This document shows positions 8,031 to 17,007 of a stretch of DNA of 61,486 bases, piece by piece; position 1 is the stretch's first letter, and each line of letters opens with the position of its first letter. Position numbers and translations under genes: made by a program. The notes below the pieces were generated by a model. The model did no database searches, had not been told where the DNA came from, and was given only the letters and a program-made list of their open reading frames with translations. The stretch lies in assembly GCA_018261935.1 (NCBI GenBank), contig JAGTRP010000021.1, positions 1 to 61,486 on the forward strand. The letters run 5' to 3'. The stretch comes from Rhodocyclaceae bacterium. GTDB lineage: Bacteria; Pseudomonadota; Gammaproteobacteria; Burkholderiales; Rhodocyclaceae.

Positions 8031-11000
8031 CTACTGATAGACGATCTCGACATTCTCCGGCTGCAGCCAGCCGGAGAGTTCCGCCAGCAGGGCATCGTCC
8101 AGCCGCACCCGGTTGGCATCCCCCAGCACCAACTCGCACTCCGCCGCCTGGTTGCGGTAGCGGATGCGCACGGCTGCCGGCCCCGGCCCGAAGGGGGCCA
8201 GTAGCGTCTTGAGCCGGGCGGCGTCGGCCTGGCCGTTCATCTTGAGGAGCAGGTGTTTGGCGAACCGAGCCCGGGCTTCGCCCAGGGTCATGAGCTTGTC
8301 GGCGGCGACGGCATTGCCGCCGGAGAACTCGTCGTAGCGGACCTTGCCCTCCACCACCAGCACCTCGTCGGTAACGATCTTGGCCCGCTCGGCCTCGAAG
8401 AGCTCGTTGAAGACCGAGACTTCCACCATGGTGGTGCCGTCGTCCAGCTGGACGAAAAGCATCTTGCCCCGCCGGGTCATCTGGGTCCGCACCCCCACCA
8501 CGATGCCGGCCATGGTGGTCAATTCCTTGGCCGGCTCCAGTTGGGAAAGGCTTCTGCGGACGAAGCGGGAAAGCTCCTTCTTGCAGGCGTTGTAGGGGTG
8601 CCCCGAGAAGAAGAAGCCCAGGGCCTGCTTCTCCTGCATGAGCTTTTCCTTCTCTTCCCAAGGCTTGACCTGGATGTACTGGGGAGCGTGCTCCTCGGCC
8701 ACCGAGCCGATGTCGAAGAGGCTGGTCTGCAGGGCGTTGCGCTCGGCGTGGTCGGCGAATTCCATGGCGATGCCCACCGAAGCGATGAGCTTGTGGCGGT
8801 CGAGGTCCAGGGAATCGAAGGCGCCGGCCTTGATGAGGGCCTCGATGGTGCGCCGGTTCACCATCCGCTTGTCGCAGCGCCGGGTGAAATCGAACAGATC
8901 CTTGAAGGGGCCGCCCGCCTCCCGGGCCTTGAGGATGCATTCCACCGCCTGCTGGCCGGTGCCCTTCACGGCCCCCAGGCCGTAGCGGATGGTCTTCCGG
9001 TCCACCGGCTCGAAGCGGTAGGCGGAGGCATTCACATCCGGCCCCAGCATCGTGATCCGGTTGGCGATGGTGTCCTCGTAGAAGACCTTCACCGTATCGG
9101 TGTTGTCCATGTCCGAAGACAGGGTGGCGGCCATGAAGGCCGAGCAGTGGTGGGCTTTCAGCCAGGCGGTGTGGTAGGTGACGACGGCGTAGGCGGCGGT
9201 GTGGGACTTGTTGAAGCCGTACTCCGCGAACTTGGTCATCAGGTCGAAGAGCTGCTCGGCGAGCGCCGGGTCGTAGCCCTTCTCCTTCGCCCCCGCGGCG
9301 ATGGTCTCCCGGTGCTTGGCCATCTCCTCGGGCTTCTTCTTGCCCATGGCCCGGCGCAGCATGTCGGCGCCGCCCAGGGTGTAGCCCCCGATGATCTGGG
9401 AGATCTGCATCACCTGCTCCTGGTACACGATGACGCCGTAGGTGGGCGACAGGCAGGCGGTGAGGTCCGGGTGGAAATAGTCGATCTTCTGCTGGCCCTT
9501 CTTCCGTAGGATGAAGTCATCCACCATGCCGGAACCCAGGGGGCCGGGGCGGTAAAGGGCGAGCACGGCGATGATGTCTTCGAAGCGGTCGGGGGCGAGC
9601 TTCTTCAGAAGCTTCTTCATGCCGTCCGATTCCACCTGGAAGATTGCGGTGGTATTGGCGTCCTTGAGGATCTGGTAGGCGGCGGGGTCTTGGAAGCCCA
9701 GGCTCATGAGGTCGAGCTTGTCGCCGGTGAGCCGCTCCACGTAATCGACGGCGAGCTCGATAATGGTCAGGTTGCGCAGCCCCAGGAAGTCGAACTTCAC
9801 CAGGCCCGCCTTTTCCACGTCGTCCTTGTCGAATTGGGAGACGGGGGAGGCGTCGGAGCCGGTGGCCTGGTAGATGGGGCAGAAGTCGGTGATCCGGCCC
9901 GGCGCGATGAGCACGCCGCCGGCGTGCATGCCGACGTTGCGGGTGAGGTCCTCCAGCTTGCCGGCCAGGTCGAAGAGTTCCCGGATGGACTCGCCATCCT
10001 GGTCGTCCTCCATCATCTCCTTCAGGGCCGGTTCCTGCTCCAGGGCTTCGGACAGGGACACCGGCTTGTTCTGGACCACCGGGATCAGCTTGGACAGCCG
10101 GTCGCACATGGAATAGGGCAGGTCCAGCACGCGGCCCACGTCCCGGATGACCGCCTTGGACGACATGGTGCCGAAGGTGGCGATCTGGGACACGGCGTCG
10201 GCGCCGTAGCGGCCCCGCACGTACTCGATCACCCGCCAGCGGTTGTCCTGGCAGAAGTCCACGTCGAAGTCGGGCATGGACACCCGTTCCGGGTTCAGGA
10301 AGCGCTCGAACAGCAGGGCGTAGGCCAGGGGGTCGAGGTCGGTGATGCGCAGGCTGTAGGCCACCAGGGAGCCGGCACCGGAGCCCCGCCCCGGCCCGAC
10401 CGGCACGCCGTTCTGCTTGGCCCAGTTGATGAAGTCCGCCACGATCAGGAAGTAGCCCGGGAACCCCATCTGGACGATGGTGTTGCACTCGAAGACCAGG
10501 CGCTCGTCGTACTCGGGACGGCGCTTCTGGCGCTCCTCGGGGTCCGGGTAGAGTTCCTCCAGCCGCTTTTCCAGGCCGGCCCGGGCCTCGGCGACGAGAT
10601 ATTCGTCGGTGGTCATGCCAGGCGGGATGGGGAAATTGGGCAGGAAGTTCTTGCCCAGGGTCAGCTCGATATTGCAGCGCTTGGCGATTTCGAGGGTATT
10701 GGCCAGGGCTTCCGGCAGGTCGGCGAAGAGCACGGCCATTTCGGCCTGGCTCTTGAAATACTGTTCCTCGGTGTAGGGCCGGGGCCGGCGGGTGTCCCCC
10801 AGGACATAGCCCTCGGCGATGCAGACCCGGGCCTCGTGGGCGCGAAAGTCGTCCCGCTCCAGGAACTGGATGGGATGGGTCGCCACCAGGGGCAGTTCCA
10901 GTTCGCCGGCCAGATCGGCGGTGGCGTGAACTATGGCCTCCTGCTGGGGCTGGCCGTAGCGCTGCACCTCCAGGTAGAAGGCGCCGGGAAAAAGGGACTC

Positions 11001-11477
11001 CCAGGCCTTGGCGCGCCGGGCCGCCAGGTCCGGATTGCCATTCTGCAGGGCTTCGCCCACGTCCCCCAGATGGGCGCCGGAAAGGGCGATGAGGCCGTCG
11101 CTGCCGATCTCCTGCAGCCACTCCCGGCGGATTTCCGCCTTGTCGCGGCGACCTTCCTGGATATAGGCCCGGGTGAGCAGCTCGCACAGCTGCAGATAGC
11201 CCGCCTTGTTCTTCACCAGGAGCAACAGGCGATAGGGATCGGCCGGCGACTCCGGGTTGGCGATCCACACGTCCGCCCCGGCGATGGGTTTCACCCCCTT
11301 GCCCCGGGCACCCGTGTAGAACTTCACCAGACCGAAGAGGTTGGCGAGATCGGTGAGGGCCAGGGCCGGCATGCCGTCGGCGGCAGCCCGCTTGACGGCG
11401 TCGCCGACGCGGACGATGCCGTCGGTGACGGAGTATTCGGAATGGAGGCGGAGGTGGATGAATTGCAGGTCGCTCAT
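8031..11477 (-). CDS. dnaE: DNA polymerase III alpha subunit
   Basis: A 1148-residue replicative polymerase of normal DnaE length. The N-terminal PHP domain covers about residues 5-280. The catalytic acidic motif PDFDVDF lies near residue 400, as in E. coli DnaE, with the fingers motif GPGRGSGAGS just before it. An OB-fold region near residues 985-1070 is followed by the tau-binding C-terminus. It extends DNA in the Pol III core together with epsilon and theta. The gene is monocistronic here and divergent from the GT39-type gene. Long antisense frames across it are GC-rich shadows. Confidence 0.97.
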   Translation of the reverse strand: MSDLQFIHLRLHSEYSVTDGIVRVGDAVKRAAADGMPALALTDLANLFGLVKFYTGARGKGVKPIAGADVWIANPESPADPYRLLLLVKNKAGYLQLCELLTRAYIQEGRRDKAEIRREWLQEIGSDGLIALSGAHLGDVGEALQNGNPDLAARRAKAWESLFPGAFYLEVQRYGQPQQEAIVHATADLAGELELPLVATHPIQFLERDDFRAHEARVCIAEGYVLGDTRRPRPYTEEQYFKSQAEMAVLFADLPEALANTLEIAKRCNIELTLGKNFLPNFPIPPGMTTDEYLVAEARAGLEKRLEELYPDPEERQKRRPEYDERLVFECNTIVQMGFPGYFLIVADFINWAKQNGVPVGPGRGSGAGSLVAYSLRITDLDPLAYALLFERFLNPERVSMPDFDVDFCQDNRWRVIEYVRGRYGADAVSQIATFGTMSSKAVIRDVGRVLDLPYSMCDRLSKLIPVVQNKPVSLSEALEQEPALKEMMEDDQDGESIRELFDLAGKLEDLTRNVGMHAGGVLIAPGRITDFCPIYQATGSDASPVSQFDKDDVEKAGLVKFDFLGLRNLTIIELAVDYVERLTGDKLDLMSLGFQDPAAYQILKDANTTAIFQVESDGMKKLLKKLAPDRFEDIIAVLALYRPGPLGSGMVDDFILRKKGQQKIDYFHPDLTACLSPTYGVIVYQEQVMQISQIIGGYTLGGADMLRRAMGKKKPEEMAKHRETIAAGAKEKGYDPALAEQLFDLMTKFAEYGFNKSHTAAYAVVTYHTAWLKAHHCSAFMAATLSSDMDNTDTVKVFYEDTIANRITMLGPDVNASAYRFEPVDRKTIRYGLGAVKGTGQQAVECILKAREAGGPFKDLFDFTRRCDKRMVNRRTIEALIKAGAFDSLDLDRHKLIASVGIAMEFADHAERNALQTSLFDIGSVAEEHAPQYIQVKPWEEKEKLMQEKQALGFFFSGHPYNACKKELSRFVRRSLSQLEPAKELTTMAGIVVGVRTQMTRRGKMLFVQLDDGTTMVEVSVFNELFEAERAKIVTDEVLVVEGKVRYDEFSGGNAVAADKLMTLGEARARFAKHLLLKMNGQADAARLKTLLAPFGPGPAAVRIRYRNQAAECELVLGDANRVRLDDALLAELSGWLQPENVEIVYQ

Positions 11478-11548
11478 AGGGCCGAATTTTACCGCGCCAG
11501 CGCCCCGACCATCGGCCCGTTTGATCTTTGCCGGTAGAATCGCCCCCC

Positions 11549-13147
11549 ATGACCGCCCGGCGCCAGACTCTTTTCCTCTTCCTCCTCGCCCTCGTCGTCC
11601 TCGGCCTGGGCATCTGGGAACCCACCGGGGTCACCGGCAAGGACGAGTTCTACCTGGGCTTCCGGACGCCGATGGAGATGATGGAGGAGAACCACTGGCT
11701 GGTCCCCTTCCTCGACGGCGCCCCCCGCATCCGCAAGCCCCCGCTCCTCTACTGGCTGGGGCGCGTCAGCTACGAGACCCTGGGCATTTCCCTGACCAGC
11801 GCCCGCCTGGTCGCGGTCCTCTTCGCGGCCCTGCTGGTGGCCGCCACCGCCGGCATCGCCCGGCGCCTCACCCGGGATGCCGGCACCGGACTCGCGGCCG
11901 GGCTCATTCTCCTGACCTTCCTCGGGCTCCACAGCGAAGGCCGCCGCTTCATGCTGGACGTGCCGGTGGCGGCGCTGTCCGCCGCCGCCTTCTGGAGTCT
12001 CCTGGCCTGGCAGGACTCCCGCCGCTGGCCCTGGCTGACCCTCACCGCCCTGCTGCTCGCCGCCGGCTTCCTGGTCAAGGGCCCCGTCGTGGCCCTGGTC
12101 TGCGGCGGCGGGGTGCTGGCGCTGCTGCTGTCAAAACGGCTTTCCCCTGCCAGCCTCCTCCCCCACTGGCCGAGCCTGGCTGCCAACGGGGCCCTCTGCC
12201 TGGCCCTGGCGCTCCCCTGGTTCGCCCTGGTGAAGATGCTCTATCCCGAGGCGGCCCGGCTGGCCTTCGCCGACGAACTGGAATCCCGGCAATTCTTCCA
12301 TCCCACGCCGGAAATCATCCTCGGCCTCATCAACGTGGCCCTGCCCTGGGTCTTCGTCTTCCTCGCCGCCGCCTGGGCCCACCGCCGGGAGCCCCGGCTG
12401 CCGCGCTGCCTCCTGGCCTGGTTCCTGGTCACCTTCCTGCCCTTCCTCTTCATCAAGAGCTTCGACCGCTACCTGATCGGGTCCCTGGTGCCGCTGGCCA
12501 TCTTCCTGGCCTGGGCCCTGCCCGGCCTCACCGCCCGCTGGCCCTTCCGGCTGGGGCTGGCCGTCGCCCTGGTCCTGGGGGGGGTCCTGGCCGTCTTCGC
12601 CTTCTGGTTCGGCCTCGGCGGCTGGTACTGGCTGGTGGCGCCGGCCCTCTATTTCGCTTGGGCCTGGTGGCGGCCCCGCCCCCTCGCCCATACCGTGGCC
12701 GCGCCCATCCTGTTCTGGATCGCCGTCTTCTGGGGCGTCTTTCCCGCCCTCGGGGTAAATGCGGTGCCGGCCGAGGTGGTGGAACTCGGCAGGACCCGGG
12801 TCATCGCCCTATTCGACGGTCCCCAGCCGGCCCTCCTGCCCATCCTCTCCCGCCAGCCCCAGCGCCACTACGCCGCCATCGACGGCTACGATGCCATCGA
12901 ACTGGCCGCCCTCGGCGCCCTGGTCTTCGCCGAGGGCAAGGACGTCCCCCAACTCCGCCAGCAGCTCGCCCAGGCCGGCTACCAGGCTGTCCCCGCCGGC
13001 CATTACCAGGTCCTGGCGAGCCATGGCTCCGCCCTGCGCTTCGCCCGGGTCGGCGCCACCGGCAAGGACTGGCTGGAAGCCCTGAAGAGCCGCCGCCTCG
13101 AGCCCCTGGCCACCACCATCGAGTGGTTCGAGCTCCGGCCGCGATGA
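11549..13147 (+). CDS. ArnT-like (GT39/GT83) lipid-linked glycosyltransferase
   Basis: A 532-residue integral membrane protein with about 11-12 hydrophobic segments. The first periplasmic loop carries the acidic pair in GKDEFYLG (near residue 32), typical of C-type PMT/ArnT glycosyltransferases, followed by RIRKPPLLYWLG, also conserved in ArnT-like proteins. Such enzymes transfer a sugar from undecaprenyl phosphate to lipid A or protein on the periplasmic face. The ATG at 11549 is preferred to an upstream TTG. Its stop overlaps the start of the sialidase-like gene (ATGA), so both belong to one surface-glycan operon. Confidence 0.85.
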   Translation: MTARRQTLFLFLLALVVLGLGIWEPTGVTGKDEFYLGFRTPMEMMEENHWLVPFLDGAPRIRKPPLLYWLGRVSYETLGISLTSARLVAVLFAALLVAATAGIARRLTRDAGTGLAAGLILLTFLGLHSEGRRFMLDVPVAALSAAAFWSLLAWQDSRRWPWLTLTALLLAAGFLVKGPVVALVCGGGVLALLLSKRLSPASLLPHWPSLAANGALCLALALPWFALVKMLYPEAARLAFADELESRQFFHPTPEIILGLINVALPWVFVFLAAAWAHRREPRLPRCLLAWFLVTFLPFLFIKSFDRYLIGSLVPLAIFLAWALPGLTARWPFRLGLAVALVLGGVLAVFAFWFGLGGWYWLVAPALYFAWAWWRPRPLAHTVAAPILFWIAVFWGVFPALGVNAVPAEVVELGRTRVIALFDGPQPALLPILSRQPQRHYAAIDGYDAIELAALGALVFAEGKDVPQLRQQLAQAGYQAVPAGHYQVLASHGSALRFARVGATGKDWLEALKSRRLEPLATTIEWFELRPR

Positions 13148-14262
13148 CGGCTCCCTCCTGGGCCGCCCCGGCCTTCTTCCTGGCGGGCCTGGCCGCCGCC
13201 CTCTGGCGAGCTCCCCTGCCGCCCGAGCCGGCCTTCCTGCCCCCGCCCGCCGCCGCGCTCTCGCCCCTGCCGGCGGAATTCCGCGCCGAGCTGCTGCCCG
13301 CCGCCGCGCCTTCCGCCCACGCCGCCAGCCTCGCCCAGTTGCCGGACGGGCGCATCGCCGCCGCCTGGTTCGCCGGTTCCCGGGAAGGGGCGGCCGACGT
13401 GGCGGTGTGGTTTTCGACCTTGGAGCCGGACGACTGGACCCCGCCGCGCCCCATCGCCCGGCGGGAGGGCACCGCCCGCGGCACCCAGAGCCACGTGCGC
13501 AAGCTCGGCAACCCGGTGCTCTACGCCCAGGGGGATCGCCTGCACCTGTGGTACGTGAGCGCCGCCGTCGGCGGCTGGGCGGGAAGTTCCATCAACCATG
13601 CCCTCTCCGTCGATGGCGGCGCCACCTGGTCCGGTCCGGAGAAACTGGTGGCCTCGCCCTTCTTCAACATCAGCACCCTGGTGCGCACCCCGCCCGTGCC
13701 CCTGGCCGACGGCGGCCTGGGGCTGCCGGCCTATCACGAGTTCATCGGCAAGCAGGGCGAATGGCTGCGCCTTGCCGCCGACGGCCGCATCCTGGACAAG
13801 GTTCGCCTGCCTTCGGAGCGCCCCACCCTCCAGCCCGCCGTCGTCGCCCTCGACCCGCACCGGGCCCTGGCCTGGCTGCGGGATGCCGGACCCGGCCCCG
13901 GACAGGTCCGGGTGGCCGCCACCGGCGACGGCGGCCGCACCTGGGAGGCCCGGCCGCCCCTGCCCCTGGGCAATCCCAATTCCTCCCTGGCCGTCCTGCG
14001 CCTGCCCAGCGGCCGCCTGCTGCTGGCCGGCAACCCCGGCGAAGGGCGGCATATCCTGGCGCTTTGGCTGTCGGAGGACGAGGGGCGGACCTGGAAAGCG
14101 GCTCGGACGGTCGAAACTGCCGCCGATGACGGGGCCGAGTTTTCCTATCCCGCCCTGCTGCTGGCCCGGGATGGCCGCATTCATCTGGCCTGGACCTGGC
14201 GCCGGCAGGGCATCAAGCACGCCGCCTTCAGCGAGGCCTGGCTATTGGGGCAAGAACCATGA
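13144..14262 (+). CDS. sialidase-like Asp-box (BNR) protein
   Basis: A 372-residue protein with an N-terminal hydrophobic segment (about residues 6-22) that could be a signal peptide or anchor. A six-bladed propeller of the sialidase/neuraminidase superfamily follows. Three Asp-box motifs are visible: SVDGGATW, TGDGGRTW and SEDEGRTW. Members hydrolyse terminal sialic acids or are non-enzymatic glycan-binding proteins; the arginine triad cannot be assigned confidently by eye. The start overlaps the GT gene stop and its own stop overlaps the next membrane-protein start (both ATGA), a tightly coupled three-gene operon. Confidence 0.8.
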   Translation: MTAPSWAAPAFFLAGLAAALWRAPLPPEPAFLPPPAAALSPLPAEFRAELLPAAAPSAHAASLAQLPDGRIAAAWFAGSREGAADVAVWFSTLEPDDWTPPRPIARREGTARGTQSHVRKLGNPVLYAQGDRLHLWYVSAAVGGWAGSSINHALSVDGGATWSGPEKLVASPFFNISTLVRTPPVPLADGGLGLPAYHEFIGKQGEWLRLAADGRILDKVRLPSERPTLQPAVVALDPHRALAWLRDAGPGPGQVRVAATGDGGRTWEARPPLPLGNPNSSLAVLRLPSGRLLLAGNPGEGRHILALWLSEDEGRTWKAARTVETAADDGAEFSYPALLLARDGRIHLAWTWRRQGIKHAAFSEAWLLGQEP

Positions 14263-14834
14263 GCGCCGCGGTCCTGTACGGTCCGGCGGCCTGGGTGGTC
14301 CTGCTGGGCGCAGCCGCCAGCTTCCTGCCCCGGGGCCGGCGCCTGCCGGTGGCCCTGGGCGCCATGGGCCTCGGCCTCGCGCCCCTTCTGGCCGGCGAGA
14401 GCCTGGCCATGGCCCTGCACGGAGCTTTCGCGGCCCCCTCCTTCACCCTGCTGCAGCTAGCGCTCCGCCGCCTGCTGGCGCCCCGGTCACCAGGATACCT
14501 GGGTGCGGGGTCGGCCGGCGTCCTGCTGATGATCGCCCTGGTGTTCTATCCCCCGGCCCTGGGACTGGGCCCCTTCGATCCCTACGGACTGGGGTACCAG
14601 CCGCTGCCGCTCCTCCTCGCCCTCCTTCCCCTGGCCGGCTGGCTCGCCTGGCGGCGGCAACAGGGCTGGCTGGTCATCCTCGGCGGCGACCTCCTGGCCT
14701 ATGCCGCGGGACTTTTCGGCAACCTGTGGGACGCCCTCTTCGACCCCCTCCTGGTGCTGCTGGCGGCCGCCACCCTGGTGGCGGCGTGGATCAGCCGGCG
14801 ACGGTCTGGGCGATCAGTCGCCGGACGGTGGTGA
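14259..14834 (+). CDS. polytopic membrane protein, function unknown
   Basis: A 191-residue protein with about six hydrophobic segments and an Arg-rich C-terminus. It overlaps the sialidase-like gene by 4 bases (ATGA), so it belongs to the same operon and may take part in the same surface-glycan step. I do not recognise the family. Its last 44 bases overlap the convergent response-regulator gene on the other strand. The overlap makes the very C-terminus slightly uncertain. Confidence 0.75.
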   Translation: MSAAVLYGPAAWVVLLGAAASFLPRGRRLPVALGAMGLGLAPLLAGESLAMALHGAFAAPSFTLLQLALRRLLAPRSPGYLGAGSAGVLLMIALVFYPPALGLGPFDPYGLGYQPLPLLLALLPLAGWLAWRRQQGWLVILGGDLLAYAAGLFGNLWDALFDPLLVLLAAATLVAAWISRRRSGRSVAGRW

Positions 14835-15588
14835 TGTCGAAGGGCTTGTCGCAGATGGCCGACACGCCAGCCTTCTGAACGGCCGCCAGACGCCCCTCGT
14901 TTTCTTCGCTGGTCACCATCATGATGGGCACGGCGTTCTGCCAGCTCTGGGTGCGGATGTACTCGGTGAGCTCCTTGCCATCCATTTCCGGCATGTTGTA
15001 GTCGGTGACGACCAGGTCGATCAGGGTTTCCTGCAGGCAGGCCACCGCCTCGCGGCCATTGACGGCTTCGGTGATACGTTCGATGCCCAGCTCCTCCAGG
15101 ATGCGCCGCATGTGCCGGCGGGAGGCGGTGCTGTCGTCCACCATGAGGACCCGCAGGTTCTCCAGATCGAGGCTGTCGAAGTCGACGGAGGGATTCAGGT
15201 ATTCGGTAGCGGCCTGGAGCCCCCGGGCCAGCTGCTCCTCGGTGAAGGGCTTGGTGACGATGCTGCAGGCACCGCTTTGCCGCACCGGGTCCAGGACCTG
15301 GGGCCGGGTCTCGCTGGAGACAAGCAGGAAGGGCACCGTTTCCAGGGCAGCCTCGGCCCGCATGGCCTGCACCAGGTCGGTGCCGGCCATGTCCGGGAGA
15401 TAGAGGCTGCTCAGCACCAGGTCCGGGCACTTCGCCGCCATGGCCGCCAGGGCTTCCGCCCCCGTGCCGGCAAGGCGCACCGCGTCGATGCCGAGATTCT
15501 GGAGCATGCGGACCGTCAGCTTGGCCTGGGTTGAAGAAGGCTCGACCAGCAGGACATCCAGGCCGGCGAAGGGGGTAATCTGGGACAT
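14791..15588 (-). CDS. double-receiver response regulator (REC-REC)
   Basis: A 265-residue cytoplasmic protein made of two CheY-like receivers and nothing else. The second receiver (about residues 145-262) is canonical, with VDDS acidic pocket, phospho-acceptor Asp in VVTDYNMPEMDG, TSEEN and the KPF lysine. The first (about 8-125) looks dead: the acidic pair is Glu-Pro (LLVEPSS) and the phospho-Asp position is Ser (LVLSSLYLPD), though its KPF lysine remains. The ATG at 15588 is chosen over a TTG 18 bases upstream because a GGAG lies about 7 bases before it. No kinase is adjacent. It could serve chemotaxis or another phosphorelay. Confidence 0.85.
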   Translation of the reverse strand: MSQITPFAGLDVLLVEPSSTQAKLTVRMLQNLGIDAVRLAGTGAEALAAMAAKCPDLVLSSLYLPDMAGTDLVQAMRAEAALETVPFLLVSSETRPQVLDPVRQSGACSIVTKPFTEEQLARGLQAATEYLNPSVDFDSLDLENLRVLMVDDSTASRRHMRRILEELGIERITEAVNGREAVACLQETLIDLVVTDYNMPEMDGKELTEYIRTQSWQNAVPIMMVTSEENEGRLAAVQKAGVSAICDKPFDITTVRRLIAQTVAG

Positions 15589-15645
15589 GCGGCCACTCCG
15601 TGCCAAGAAGAGAATGGCCGCACTATAGCAGCGGCGGAGACGGGG

Positions 15646-17007
15646 TCAATCCGCCGGCGGGGCCGGCCTTTCCGGAACCGACTGCTGCTCCAGCTTGGAA
15701 AGCGCCAGCCGCACCAGGTTGACGTGCTCCCGCAAGGTATAGACCAGGTCGGTGAAAGCCAGGGGCACCGACAGGTCGCTGGCTTCCTCGTCGATGGCAT
15801 CCAGCCGGCGGCGGTAGTCGGGCAGCCGGGTGCGGTCGAAATGCTGCTTCAGCTCGTTCTCGAGGAATTTCAATTCGCCGTAGCATCGATAGACTTTCGA
15901 GCGCACCCGCCAGGAATAGATGGCCGGCGCCACCTTGATGAGGGGGATGAGGAGGGCGATGAGGGGCACCACCAGGACGATCAGGCGGTCGATGAGCACC
16001 GCCAGCCAGAAGGGCAGGTAGCGCTGCAGGAAAGGGGCGCCAGCCTTGTAGTAGCGGGCCGCTTCCGAGGACAGAGGCAGGAGGGCGTCCTTGTAGGCCG
16101 GGAACTCGCCCCGGTTCTGGAAGAAGCCGACGCCGCCGTGAATTTCGCTGGCGGCCTGCAGAAGGAGGCTCTGTAGGGCCGGATGGAGGTCGCTGCGCAC
16201 CACCAGGTTGGCGGTGGGGGCGAGGAGGGAAACATTGTCGGCCGGGAAGTCCCGCACCAAATCCACCACCCCGTGGGGCATGACCAAGCGGTTGAGGAAG
16301 GGGAAGCGGCGCTGGTAGGCCTCGGCCTGGGAAAAGCTCATGACCTGGATACCCGGGGACCGCAACAGCACCTGCACCACCGGCGCCTCCTGGGCGGCGA
16401 TGACGAAGGCGGCGTCGATGCGCCCCTGCTGCAGTTCCTCCGCCGCCTGCAGCCCCCCCAGGGGCAGGAGATGGCCGCCGGGGGCGATGTCGTTGGCCTC
16501 CAGGAGTTGCTGGGCCAGCTGGCGCACCCCGCTGCCCTCCTGGCCGATGGCGATGCGCTTGCCGGCCAGGTCGGTGAGGCGATCCAGCTTCCTGGGGCCC
16601 CGGTAGAAGACCCAGACCGGCTCGTAGAAGACGCTGCCGAGGGATTTCAGGGGAGATTCCTCGAAGGAGTAGGCGGGCTCGTCCTCGGGCTGCTGGAGCA
16701 CCCCGCCCTGGACGAAGGCGATCTGGGCCTCGTCCCTCTTCAGGCGCGCCAGGTTTTCCAGGGAGCCGGCCGAGGGCCGCACCTCCAGGGCAATGCCGTT
16801 CTTGGCCAGGATGGCGGCGTAACGCCCGGCGAAGTGGTAGTAGGCGCCGCCTTCGCTGCCGGTGGTGATGACCACGTGCTTCGGCGGCGCCGGCTGGACG
16901 AAGCGGAGGGCGACGGCGAAGCCGATGCCGGCGATCAGGATGATCCACCAGGCGGTGGCCACCAGGTCCCGCAGGGAGACGAGTGCGCCCTTCACCTTCG
17001 CCATCAT
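15646..17007 (-). CDS. TAXI-family TRAP solute-binding protein
   Basis: A 453-residue protein. An N-terminal membrane segment (about residues 18-38) is followed by a periplasmic TAXI binding domain, recognisable by ITTGSEGGAYYHFAGRYA near residues 47-62 and RPSAGSLENL near 78. A second hydrophobic segment near residues 330-352 and a cytoplasmic coiled tail make it membrane-anchored at both ends, unlike free periplasmic TAXI proteins. No TRAP permease (DctQM) is adjacent. It overlaps the stop of the upstream quinone oxidoreductase gene (ATGA), so the two are cotranscribed. It may be a sensor or an orphan transporter subunit. Confidence 0.85.
   Translation of the reverse strand: MMAKVKGALVSLRDLVATAWWIILIAGIGFAVALRFVQPAPPKHVVITTGSEGGAYYHFAGRYAAILAKNGIALEVRPSAGSLENLARLKRDEAQIAFVQGGVLQQPEDEPAYSFEESPLKSLGSVFYEPVWVFYRGPRKLDRLTDLAGKRIAIGQEGSGVRQLAQQLLEANDIAPGGHLLPLGGLQAAEELQQGRIDAAFVIAAQEAPVVQVLLRSPGIQVMSFSQAEAYQRRFPFLNRLVMPHGVVDLVRDFPADNVSLLAPTANLVVRSDLHPALQSLLLQAASEIHGGVGFFQNRGEFPAYKDALLPLSSEAARYYKAGAPFLQRYLPFWLAVLIDRLIVLVVPLIALLIPLIKVAPAIYSWRVRSKVYRCYGELKFLENELKQHFDRTRLPDYRRRLDAIDEEASDLSVPLAFTDLVYTLREHVNLVRLALSKLEQQSVPERPAPPAD

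Noticed and set aside
9690-11537. 615-codon forward frame opposite dnaE
   Set aside because: Antisense shadow of a strongly conserved polymerase gene; composition is not protein-like.
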